Below, piece after piece: positions 9,269 through 16,949 of a stretch of 64,000 bases of DNA (position 1 is the stretch's first letter; each line of letters starts with the position of its first letter). The notes under the pieces were generated by a model. It did not search any database. It was not told the origin of the DNA and saw only the letters and a list, made by a program, of their open reading frames with translations. The translations under genes were made by a program, and so were the position numbers. Origin of the DNA: Oceanococcus sp041619555 (GTDB lineage Bacteria; Pseudomonadota; Gammaproteobacteria; Nevskiales; Oceanococcaceae); the NCBI GenBank assembly GCA_041619555.1, contig JBFKDQ010000008.1:1-64000 (forward strand), read 5' to 3'.

Positions 9269-10120
9269 TCACGCATTACGGCGCGAAGGCATCGCATCCA
9301 GCGCGCGCAGATAGACCTCGGGATCCGGCCGCAGCCGATAATTGTGGGTGATCTTGGCGAATACGATTTCTCCACCTGGTGCGGTCAAGAAGGTGGTGGG
9401 CAACGGCACATCACTGTCATAGCCGAGAATCTGCAGGCCGGCCGGCAGACCCTGCCGCAGGCCAATCCCCAACCGATTCGCCGTCTGATTGCCTTCATCG
9501 ATCAGAAAGCGCATTGACGGATCAAATTGCCCGGCCAGCGCCCGGGTCTTGTCGGCGGATTGGGGACTTACCAGGATCACTCGCGCGCAGCGCTGCTGCA
9601 AATCGGCCTGGATGCTGGACAGTTCTTGAATCTGGGCCACGCAGAAGGGGCACCAGTTGCCGCGATAAAACAGCCAAAGAACGGGTCCGGCGAGCAGATC
9701 GCGCGATGCGATCCATGCTCCATTCAAATCCCGCAGCTTGAACTCCGGCAAACATTGACCCGGCTGCAAGCACTTGCCGCCAGATCCGGGAAAACGTGAA
9801 TACCACAGATCGTAGATCACGGTGCCCAGCACCCCGACCAACAGCGCAAGCCATAGTGGCAGCCCCCCCCCCAGGGCTGCCGCCAGCCCGCTGCCCAGTA
9901 GCGCAAGCCCAAGGACACCCCAGAGCAACGGTCGGGTTCGTGCGCGCGGACGAAGATACAGGCCGATAAAGAAGCCGGCCGGGGCGGCGGCGGCCAGCAG
10001 CGCACCAAGCCAAGGTGAGGCCAGCACCGGGGCTTGGAGCCATTGCATGAACGCGACCAGCGTCAGCCCGACGCAGCTTGCGACAAAGACGGAAATGTAA
10101 ATGGATTTGAGCAGGTTCAT
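9269..10120 (-). CDS. Membrane-anchored thioredoxin-fold (AhpC/TSA-like) redoxin
   Basis: A 283-residue protein with three or four hydrophobic segments in the first 105 residues, then a periplasmic or cytoplasmic redoxin domain. The active-site region reads FYRGNWCPFC, the peroxiredoxin-like CxxC arrangement. LNGAWIASRDLLAGPVLWLF and VPLPTTFLTAPGGEIVF fit the AhpC/TSA fold. A 10-base G tract (sense strand; 9863-9872) lies in the membrane region at codons for Gly-Gly-Gly. It is convergent with the aldehyde dehydrogenase gene (53 bp). Role could be thiol peroxidase or thiol-disulfide exchange; substrate unknown. Confidence 0.83.
   Translation of the reverse strand: MNLLKSIYISVFVASCVGLTLVAFMQWLQAPVLASPWLGALLAAAAPAGFFIGLYLRPRARTRPLLWGVLGLALLGSGLAAALGGGLPLWLALLVGVLGTVIYDLWYSRFPGSGGKCLQPGQCLPEFKLRDLNGAWIASRDLLAGPVLWLFYRGNWCPFCVAQIQELSSIQADLQQRCARVILVSPQSADKTRALAGQFDPSMRFLIDEGNQTANRLGIGLRQGLPAGLQILGYDSDVPLPTTFLTAPGGEIVFAKITHNYRLRPDPEVYLRALDAMPSRRNA
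9863..9872. repeat. Homopolymer of 10 C (G10 on the coding strand)
   Basis: Ten consecutive C on the given strand inside the redoxin gene, reading as G10 across three glycine codons in its membrane region. A slip of one base would frameshift the protein before the catalytic domain. Such tracts are slippage-prone in bacteria. Confidence 0.95.
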
Positions 10121-10205
10121 GGCATGCGGATCTGAGACTGCCTATCCTCAGGCCGACTCGACGCCGATGCAAGCGGCTTGAGTTCAGGCCTGGGATGGCC
10201 ATGGC

Positions 10206-10874
10206 ATGGACATGGGCAGGCCATCTGCCAGCGATGAAGACCAAACGACCCCGCGCTATAGTTCGAAACCGCATCTCGCCCTGTCCGCACCTGTGAGTTC
10301 GAAACGCGATCGCATTGAAATTTCCCTCGCCAGCCTGGAGGAGCTTTTCCATCCCCTGGACCCCTCGCCTTTCCGGCGCAAGGATCTGGATCCGGACGCC
10401 GAAGCTTTCCTGCTCGGCTGGGTGCAGGAACTTCCCGGCCGGCACGCGCTGGAACTGCTGATTCATCTCCCAGCAGAACCGGCTTCCGAACGCATTGCCG
10501 GCAGCAAGGAGGGCATTTGCAATCATTTTGCCAGCCAGGCCAAGGCCAGCCGACAGGCGCTCCGTGCACTCCTGCGTCACGGCCGGAGCAGTTTGCTGAT
10601 CGGCCTCGGCTTCATGACCGCCTGCCTGCTGCTCAGCGACGTCATCGCCGTCCATTTTCAGAGCACCCTGGCCCAGATCTTTCACGAAAGCCTGCTGGTC
10701 GGTGGCTGGGTGGCGATGTGGCATCCCATCCAGATCTACCTTTACGACTGGTGGCCCATCCTGAATCGCGCCCGGCTCTACGACCGCATGAGTCGAATGC
10801 AGATTACCGTGCGCAGCGATGCTGCCGGATGCGTGACAGACGGGCCCGCCCGAAACTCGCGCCTGCCTGATTGA
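10206..10874 (+). CDS. Uncharacterised membrane protein
   Basis: A 222-residue protein of no family I can name with certainty. Two hydrophobic segments are visible (SSLLIGLGFMTACLLLSDVIAV and HESLLVGGWVAMWHPIQIYL), followed by an aromatic-rich DWWPI and a basic, conserved-looking RARLYDRMSRM. The N-terminal 90 residues are soluble and acidic (FRRKDLDPDAEAFLLGWVQELP). The first 30 residues look unstructured, so the true start may be downstream of 10206. It lies between the divergent redoxin gene and the outer-membrane protein gene. Confidence 0.65.
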   Translation: MDMGRPSASDEDQTTPRYSSKPHLALSAPVSSKRDRIEISLASLEELFHPLDPSPFRRKDLDPDAEAFLLGWVQELPGRHALELLIHLPAEPASERIAGSKEGICNHFASQAKASRQALRALLRHGRSSLLIGLGFMTACLLLSDVIAVHFQSTLAQIFHESLLVGGWVAMWHPIQIYLYDWWPILNRARLYDRMSRMQITVRSDAAGCVTDGPARNSRLPD

Positions 10875-11019
10875 GCGATTGGTGCCTGCGATGGCCAGGA
10901 TTCAGCCTGCGCGCATCGGCTTCTTGAACGCTCCGGACCAGCCATGGCGTCGAGGCAATCCTCACGCTTCCTTAACCCTGATTTTGCTAAGAGATGGGCA
11001 AACAAGGTGGAGACTGGCG

Positions 11020-11814
11020 ATGAAATGGATGAACCTGATGCTCGCTGCGAGCATCGCAGCCCTGAACCCCGGCCTGCTGCACGCCGGGTGGCCAATCGGT
11101 GCCGAAGCTGCGAAGGCGCGCGGCATTGAACTGCCGCTCGCTTTCGGTCTGTCCTTGCAGTATCTCGACCAGAGCCAGCCTCTCACGGTCAGCCGCTCGG
11201 AATTCTCCGCCGACGGAAGCCCCTTCCCCGCCACCGTCGATGATCTGGAGAACCAGGACCGCAGCCAGACCCTGCGACTCGACGGCTGGCTGTTTCCGTT
11301 TCTGAATCTGTATCTGTTGGGCGGGCAAAGCCAGAGCGTTTCCGAGGGCACCGCAACCATCCCGCCTGGTGTATTCGGCCCTCAAGCCATGATGGTGCCT
11401 TTCCGCCAGAGCTACGACGGCGACATCCTCGGTCTTGGTTTCACGCTCGCCGCCGCACACCAGCAGTACTTCATCACGCTGGACCTCAACTACAGTGAAA
11501 CCGATATCGAGATCTCGGATGACGATGCCAAAGCCACGGTGATCAGTCCCCGTCTGGGCTGGACCGGAAGCTATCGTGCCTGGCATGGCAGCCTCTGGCT
11601 AGGCGCCATGTATCAGGATCTCAAACAGACCCTGGAAGTCGATTCGGACTTCAATGGCAGCCGGGTCCAAGCCGTCATCGAACAGGAAGCCGAACAACCC
11701 TGGAATACGATTCTCGGCGCAAACTGGGTCATCAACCCGCATTTCTGGCTGGCGCTGGAGGGTGGTTTCGGCAAGCGTGAACAATGGATCGGCAGCCTGG
11801 GATATCGCTTCTGA
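11020..11814 (+). CDS. Predicted outer-membrane beta-barrel protein
   Basis: A 264-residue exported protein. Residues 1-22 (MKWMNLMLAASIAALNPGLLHA) form a signal peptide ending in LHA. The body alternates polar and hydrophobic residues as in beta strands and ends in GSLGYRF with a terminal phenylalanine, the usual BAM signal of outer-membrane proteins. The ATG at 11020 has GGTGGAG 7 bp upstream; this decides it over a longer frame. No specific porin family is recognised. Repeated acidic, aspartate-rich loops (ETDIEISDDDAK) are present. Confidence 0.75.
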   Translation: MKWMNLMLAASIAALNPGLLHAGWPIGAEAAKARGIELPLAFGLSLQYLDQSQPLTVSRSEFSADGSPFPATVDDLENQDRSQTLRLDGWLFPFLNLYLLGGQSQSVSEGTATIPPGVFGPQAMMVPFRQSYDGDILGLGFTLAAAHQQYFITLDLNYSETDIEISDDDAKATVISPRLGWTGSYRAWHGSLWLGAMYQDLKQTLEVDSDFNGSRVQAVIEQEAEQPWNTILGANWVINPHFWLALEGGFGKREQWIGSLGYRF

Positions 11815-12065
11815 GACAGGCCGGGCGATCCCTGCGCCCGTTTCCAGATTCAGATCCACGGCCTGACCTGGCCCGGCGGCGTGCACCTTCAAACCGCTTC
11901 GCCATGGCCTGAGTCGGGCGCCGGACTGCCTGCGCCGCAGAGTTCTGGGTAATAATTCAGTTCGGAAACCCGATACGCCCCTCCGCGGCACTGGCCGCCT
12001 GCCAGCGATCTGAGCCACGGGCTTCCCGCGCCAAGCCCGCCACCCATTTCGGAAGTCCTGCCCAG

Positions 12066-12581
12066 ATGTCTGATCTCTGCCCCGAGTCGCCATTGCGCCA
12101 GGTTCTGCTGCGCCACGGCGTGAGTCCTGCCCTGCAGGATGCTGCCCGCAGAACTCTGACTCAGCAGGCCGCCAGCTCGCCTTACGCCTACCGCAAGACG
12201 ATCCTGATGATCGCCCTGCTGGCCGCAGGCGTGTACCTTATCCTGGCGGTTGGCGGCGCTGGCGACCAGCCGCTTCTCGCGCTGGCCATCGGCAGCCTGG
12301 TCGTGCTGGCGCCCAAAGTGCTGCAAGGGTCCGGCCTGAGGCACGCACGCGGCGAATGCGAATGGCTGTTCGCCCACACGCGCAGCCACGTTGACTTCGT
12401 GCAACTGAGTCGGGACCTGCACGCGCTTGATGCGAGTCTGGCCGCTGATCTACGCCCGGTGCTGCTGGCCGGTGTTGCCGGCCCGACCGATCTGAGTGAT
12501 TACAGCATCTTGCATCTTTGGGAATGCATTCGCAGACGTGCCCATGAGTGGGAGCAACAGGCGATCAGGCCGGCGTACTGA
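12066..12581 (+). CDS. Uncharacterised small membrane protein
   Basis: A 171-residue protein with two adjacent hydrophobic segments (TILMIALLAAGVYLILAVGG and PLLALAIGSLVVLAPKVL) near residues 45-90 and soluble ends. No catalytic motif and no family recognised. It ends 7 bp before the convergent VOC gene. Confidence 0.65.
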   Translation: MSDLCPESPLRQVLLRHGVSPALQDAARRTLTQQAASSPYAYRKTILMIALLAAGVYLILAVGGAGDQPLLALAIGSLVVLAPKVLQGSGLRHARGECEWLFAHTRSHVDFVQLSRDLHALDASLAADLRPVLLAGVAGPTDLSDYSILHLWECIRRRAHEWEQQAIRPAY

Positions 12582-12588
12582 GCGCCCG

Positions 12589-12981
12589 CTAGCCCAGCAC
12601 CTTTCGCACGGTTTGATGGGCATCGGTCGTGATTTCATACAGATTGCCGTAGGGGTCCGCGAAATACAGTGACCAGGCCAACTGGTGATCGGTACAGCGT
12701 TGCAGCAATCCCTGGGCTTCAAGCGCCTGCTTCCAGGCGAGGAAATTCTCCGCATCGCAGCCGAATGCCACTGCGGTCGAAGGCGGCCCCGAAGCCCTTT
12801 CGAACAGGGCAAGATGAATGCTGCCCGTCTCATCTTCGATCGTCAGCGGTCCGCCCGGCGTCGCCCAAGCACGCAGGGCATCGACAATCCTGAATCCCAG
12901 GATGCGTGCGAACCAGTCCGCCGCCGCCTCGCGATCCGGAACGTAAAGGTGGACGTGGTCTATGCCAGCAAGCTTGGGCAT
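12589..12981 (-). CDS. VOC (glyoxalase/bleomycin-resistance fold) protein
   Basis: A 130-residue single VOC module. It begins KLAGIDHVHLYVPDREAAA, with the His of the first metal site, and has the second-half signature YFADPYGNLYEI. The family includes dioxygenases, isomerases and fosfomycin/bleomycin-resistance proteins, so substrate cannot be given. The ATG at 12981 has GGAGAGG about 6 bp upstream. It is convergent with the preceding gene with only 7 bp between stops. Confidence 0.88.
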   Translation of the reverse strand: MPKLAGIDHVHLYVPDREAAADWFARILGFRIVDALRAWATPGGPLTIEDETGSIHLALFERASGPPSTAVAFGCDAENFLAWKQALEAQGLLQRCTDHQLAWSLYFADPYGNLYEITTDAHQTVRKVLG

Positions 12982-13087
12982 GTTGGCCTCTCCGGGATTC
13001 GCAGGGCGTTGCGCCGGCAGCTTACGCTCGCATCAACGCGCCGTCATCCGGCGGCATCCAGCCGATGCAAAAATCAAGCGCCACATC

Positions 13088-13570
13088 CTATGAATTGCGG
13101 TCAGCATAGCCGGCGCTGTCATAGGCGTAACAGGTCTGCGTGGTGCCTGCGTACTGCCGGGATTCTGGCAGGTTGCTCACTTCGCATTCCCAGCGTAGAT
13201 GCTTCTTGCCCTCCACATACTCGGCCTGCAGATTGATCACGACCTCGGGAAAATTCGCCAGCCGCAATTCCACCTTTGCGCCGTCGAGCTCGAAGCGGGC
13301 GAGCGGACCTTTGGCGAACGCCTTCGGCTCGGGTAATTTAGCCAACCGGTTCAGGCTGGGAAACATGCCCAGATTGCGCCGGTACTCATAGATCTTCTGG
13401 CGTGCTTCCCGGGTCATTTTCAGGCTGGCCTGGGTGTCGGCCAGAATCTGCTCCCGCAGATAGAACGCATCCGCCTCAAGGCGTGTATCGACGGCCTGCT
13501 GGCCACTTTGGCTGGCGATGATCGCGAGCAGCATCAGGACGATGGTGAATCCGGCAAATCTTCCAATCAT
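13088..13570 (-). CDS. Pilin-like exported protein, function unknown
   Basis: A 160-residue protein. It starts MIGRFAG followed by FTIVLMLLAII, which looks like a type IV prepilin leader and N-terminal helix, but residue 5 after the putative G/F cleavage point is Leu instead of Glu and the hydrophobic stretch is short. A long helix with charged residues follows. The C-terminal part has WECEV...QTC, like the disulfide loop of PilA-type pilins. This is a resemblance, not a proven homology; a simple membrane-anchored protein is possible. No strong Shine-Dalgarno is visible at 13570. Confidence 0.6.
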   Translation of the reverse strand: MIGRFAGFTIVLMLLAIIASQSGQQAVDTRLEADAFYLREQILADTQASLKMTREARQKIYEYRRNLGMFPSLNRLAKLPEPKAFAKGPLARFELDGAKVELRLANFPEVVINLQAEYVEGKKHLRWECEVSNLPESRQYAGTTQTCYAYDSAGYADRNS

Positions 13571-13710
13571 GAATTCGAAGCGAGCAAACAACTAAGGCCA
13601 GTCATCGAGCATGCCAGCTTGGAATCTGGCCCGCACGGGCGGAACCGGCCCGCCCAAGCCGAGCGCAACGCAGCAGGCAGCCCGGTGCAGCCCGTGCTTC
13701 CTGCAGCTTT

Positions 13711-14952
13711 CTACGGAGCGCGAAACAGGCCATCCCAGCGCGCATCCAGCGTGCGCAGTGCCAGATCCAGCGGCACCGCCCGATAGCGCCCCTGCTCCAG
13801 GCTTACCAGTTCCAGACGCCGCAACTTGGTCAGCGCATCATCCACCTCGAAGTCCAGCACGCAATTCCAGCGGCGGGCGAACCAGTTCTCGATCCGCTGA
13901 TCCAGTTCGCTCTCGCTCAGCGCCTCACCGCTCAGCAGCAGAGCGTGGTAGGCCACCAGACTTTCCTTGCATTCCTCTTCCTCGGCCCCATCGATGAGCG
14001 CGTGCAGGACCCCGGCATTGTTGTCCAGGTTTTTGAAATACAGATTATCGGTCAGCGCCTTCATGAAACGGATCTTGCGATTCTTGAACTTGCTCAACTG
14101 CCGCCACACATAGCCGGCCAGGGTCGCCATGCCGGCGGCGAGGGTCACGAGAGTGGCCTGATTCAGGCTGACCGGTTCGGCACGCAGGCCCATATTGAAT
14201 GCCACGAAAGCGGCAAGCAGCAGCAAAGTGCTGCCCAGTTTGCTGGCGATCAGCGCAATGCTGCCGGCCGCCGCCGGCACCCCGATCAGCAGTTTGTCCA
14301 GGGTTTTCATCCGCACCTGGGTGTTTGGAAAAAGCATCTCCAGATCGGCCTGCGGCACGTTCTGGAACAGCTTGAGCAAGCTGGTGCCAGGGCTGAACGG
14401 CAATTCGGCCCGTGGCCGGCCGTCAAAATGGGCCGCCTCACGGAAACGAACATAGACGAACACGCGGTCGTAATTGGTGAACTCGATCTCCTCTTGCCGT
14501 AAACCGAACCAGCGCTTCACCTGTTCACGGCGTCGCGACTCGCCGCGGCGGCAGAACAGAACTTCCTCGAAATCATCAAAATTGATCTGCAGCCGGATCC
14601 GGAACAACGATTCCTCCTGCAAGGCCCGTTCAAGATCCGCGCGGGTGATTTCACGGTAATTGGCTGCCGCCAGCAGACCGCGCAACTGCGCCATGAAGTC
14701 AACATCTTGCGCGGGCGCAAGCGGCAATGGCGATGGCCAGGTATCGGCATCCGGATCCAGCGGCGCATACAGATCCTTCAGCGCCTTCAGCCGACCATGG
14801 AACTCGAAATGAAACAGGCTGCTCAGGAGTTCATCGAAACGCCTGAAATCGCTCGCACCGGCATCGCCCAAACCCGTTTCGCTCAGACACATGCGCAGCA
14901 GATCCGCGTGGCGAAATGGAATGAAATGTTCGCGTACCCTTTGCGCCGGCAT
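13711..14952 (-). CDS. DUF3754 (TMEM143-like) membrane protein
   Basis: A 413-residue protein with a soluble N-terminal half, two hydrophobic segments near residues 225-285 (LLIGVPAAAGSIALIASKLG and ATLVTLAAGMATLAGYVW), and a C-terminal part with LYFKNLDNNAGVLHALIDGA, the most conserved stretch of DUF3754/TMEM143 proteins. Its function is not established in bacteria; eukaryotic TMEM143 is mitochondrial. The ATG at 14952 is preferred to a TTG at 14973 that lacks any Shine-Dalgarno. Confidence 0.85.
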   Translation of the reverse strand: MPAQRVREHFIPFRHADLLRMCLSETGLGDAGASDFRRFDELLSSLFHFEFHGRLKALKDLYAPLDPDADTWPSPLPLAPAQDVDFMAQLRGLLAAANYREITRADLERALQEESLFRIRLQINFDDFEEVLFCRRGESRRREQVKRWFGLRQEEIEFTNYDRVFVYVRFREAAHFDGRPRAELPFSPGTSLLKLFQNVPQADLEMLFPNTQVRMKTLDKLLIGVPAAAGSIALIASKLGSTLLLLAAFVAFNMGLRAEPVSLNQATLVTLAAGMATLAGYVWRQLSKFKNRKIRFMKALTDNLYFKNLDNNAGVLHALIDGAEEEECKESLVAYHALLLSGEALSESELDQRIENWFARRWNCVLDFEVDDALTKLRRLELVSLEQGRYRAVPLDLALRTLDARWDGLFRAP

Positions 14953-15098
14953 GTCGGCTTCCCGTGAATCCAAACGCAGGAGGATAAGGCCTGCGCGGCC
15001 CGCTTGCGCGCGAAGCTCACATCGGTTTCACGCCACAGCGGTAGGATGTGTCCAGGAATCCCCTTCTACGCGCGCTGTGCGCATGACCGGAGTCATAC

Positions 15099-15479
15099 AT
15101 GGATAGCTGGTTTCTGCTTGCCTTCGCGCTGGCAGCAGGCGCACTGCTCTGGACTGCAGGCGCCGCCCTGGCTAGGCGCCGCGCCGGACGCCAGGCCAGC
15201 GCACCCGCACAGCCCTATCACGCGGTCAGCATCCGGCCGGGCCTGAATGCCTGCAGGGCGGTCTGGCTGCAGGTCGGCGATCGTTACCTGCTGACCGAAG
15301 CCCCTGATCTGCCGGTCAAGGGCTGTGACAATCCCCATTGTGAGTGCAGTTTCAATCAGCACGATGATCGTCGCGAGCCGGGCGAACGCCGCGATGGCGA
15401 CGATCCACCTGCCGACTTGAGCGCAGCCGAACTGGCACCACGCAGCAGCGGCGGGCGCCGCCAGGATGATCAGGCCTGA
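15099..15479 (+). CDS. Small membrane-anchored cysteine-containing protein
   Basis: A 126-residue protein with one N-terminal hydrophobic segment (WFLLAFALAAGALLWTAGAAL), a compact domain (YHAVSIRPGLNACRAVW) and a Cys/His cluster, GCDNPHCECSFNQHDDRR, which could bind a metal. The C-terminal 30 residues are acidic and look disordered. No family is named. It ends 6 bp before the convergent OYE-family gene. Confidence 0.68.
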   Translation: MDSWFLLAFALAAGALLWTAGAALARRRAGRQASAPAQPYHAVSIRPGLNACRAVWLQVGDRYLLTEAPDLPVKGCDNPHCECSFNQHDDRREPGERRDGDDPPADLSAAELAPRSSGGRRQDDQA

Positions 15480-15485
15480 ACGCGA

Positions 15486-16775
15486 TCAGGCACCGCTGGC
15501 GCCGCTCGCCTGCTCACGCGCCAAAACTCGCCGGCGTGCACGCTGCCGGCGAAAATCATGGCGCAGATGGCGCCAGATGGCGCCAAGATGGCTGATCGAG
15601 AAATCGGGATCGCGACCGGCGGCGATCTCCTCGATCTGGGCGTAGAACCAGTACGTGCCTGCCGCATGCAGATTCTTCATCAAGCGGTTTTGACTGTTAG
15701 CGCCAAGGCTCAGCTTGCTCAGTTCCGGCTCCGGCGCCCGCAGCAGCGTTTGCGCCAGTAATTTGGTGGCCAGCTCAGGGTCACAGCACAGGGGTCGCGC
15801 CAGTCCGACCAGGTCGATCTCGCCCTCGGCGACCGCCTCTTCCATCAGGGCGCGGTCACGGAAACCTCCGGTCACGGCCACCGGCATCTGCGCCACCTGC
15901 CGGATCATCTTCGCGTAATCCAGAAAATAGGCTTCCCGCCGGCGCGTGCTGGCGCGACCACCCGGCGCCTGGTCTTCCATCCCGAACAGCGCCATCTGCT
16001 CGTAATTCCCGCCGGAAATCTCCAGCAAGTCGACCTTGCCATTGATCATTTCCACAATTCGTGCGGAATCCTCCTGGCTGAAGCCCCCTTTCTGGAAATC
16101 GGCCGAATTCAGCTTGATCGCAACCGGGAAATGCGGCCCCACCTCCTGCCGAACGCCATCCAGAATACGCAGCAGCAGCCGGGCCCGATTCTCCAGCGAA
16201 CCACCCCATTCATCCTGTCGCAGGTTGGTGTAGGGCGAGTGAAACTGACTGATCAGATAGCCATGTGCGGCGTGGATCTGCACGCCATTGAAGCCGAGGA
16301 CCTTGGCCTGCCCGGCGACCCGGACGAAACGCTCGATCACCTCCTCAATGTCGGCACCCGTCATCGCCTGTGGTCGACCGAACAGTCCCATCATGCGCAA
16401 TTGCACCTCCGACGGCGACAGCGGATGGGCATTCACCATGCGCTGGCATTGCCGTCCGGGATGATTGATCTGCATCCAGATCTGACTCCCGCCACTCTGT
16501 CCCGCCGCCGCCATGGCGCGCAACTCGGCCTCGCCACCGTTGCCATCCATCACGACATTGCCAGCCCGTTCAAGAAAACGACGATCGACCATCACATTGC
16601 CGGTGAGCAGCAGGCCACAGCCGCCTGCAGACCAGCGCCGATACAGCCGGACATGGCCGTCCCCGGCGCGATCCTGCGCATCGGCAAGCCCTTCTGTCAT
16701 CGCCGACTTCAGAAGACGGTTGGGCAAGGTGACGCCGCAAGGCAGGGTCAGGGGCTGGTCAAGGGGGCTGGACAT
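15486..16775 (-). CDS. NADH:flavin oxidoreductase, Old Yellow Enzyme family
   Basis: A 429-residue FMN-dependent TIM-barrel oxidoreductase. The start region NRLLKSAMTEGLAD and the active-site stretch GVQIHAAHGYLISQF carry the substrate-binding His residues; SPYTNLRQDEWGGS and AVTGGFRDR complete the FMN site. It lacks the C-terminal Fe-S and NAD-binding domains of dienoyl-CoA reductases. The ATG at 16775 starts the homologous region; upstream codons are low-complexity arginine-rich. Such enzymes reduce activated C=C bonds; substrate unknown. It sits 174 bp downstream of the isocitrate dehydrogenase gene on the same strand. Confidence 0.92.
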   Translation of the reverse strand: MSSPLDQPLTLPCGVTLPNRLLKSAMTEGLADAQDRAGDGHVRLYRRWSAGGCGLLLTGNVMVDRRFLERAGNVVMDGNGGEAELRAMAAAGQSGGSQIWMQINHPGRQCQRMVNAHPLSPSEVQLRMMGLFGRPQAMTGADIEEVIERFVRVAGQAKVLGFNGVQIHAAHGYLISQFHSPYTNLRQDEWGGSLENRARLLLRILDGVRQEVGPHFPVAIKLNSADFQKGGFSQEDSARIVEMINGKVDLLEISGGNYEQMALFGMEDQAPGGRASTRRREAYFLDYAKMIRQVAQMPVAVTGGFRDRALMEEAVAEGEIDLVGLARPLCCDPELATKLLAQTLLRAPEPELSKLSLGANSQNRLMKNLHAAGTYWFYAQIEEIAAGRDPDFSISHLGAIWRHLRHDFRRQRARRRVLAREQASGASGA

Positions 16776-16949
16776 GGGCGCGATCCGGAAGGCTGGAGGA
16801 AGTAGCGTGTCGCCAGCACGATGCGGAGGTGATCGGGGCGAGTCGGCCACCCTGCCCGCCCCCCTCTTGCAAGTGGCGCGGAGGCGGACGCGGATGCGCC
16901 GCCGGCCGGCCCGCAAGGGCAGCCGGCGGCCACCGACCCTAGCTTGAAT

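Noticed and set aside
15558..15592. Three imperfect copies of a GATGGCGCCA-type unit
   Set aside because: Inside coding sequence of the OYE-family gene, short and imperfect; likely codon-level coincidence.
16776..16916. 47-codon N-terminal extension of the OYE-family enzyme
   Set aside because: Arg-rich low-complexity residues; homology starts at the ATG at 16775.
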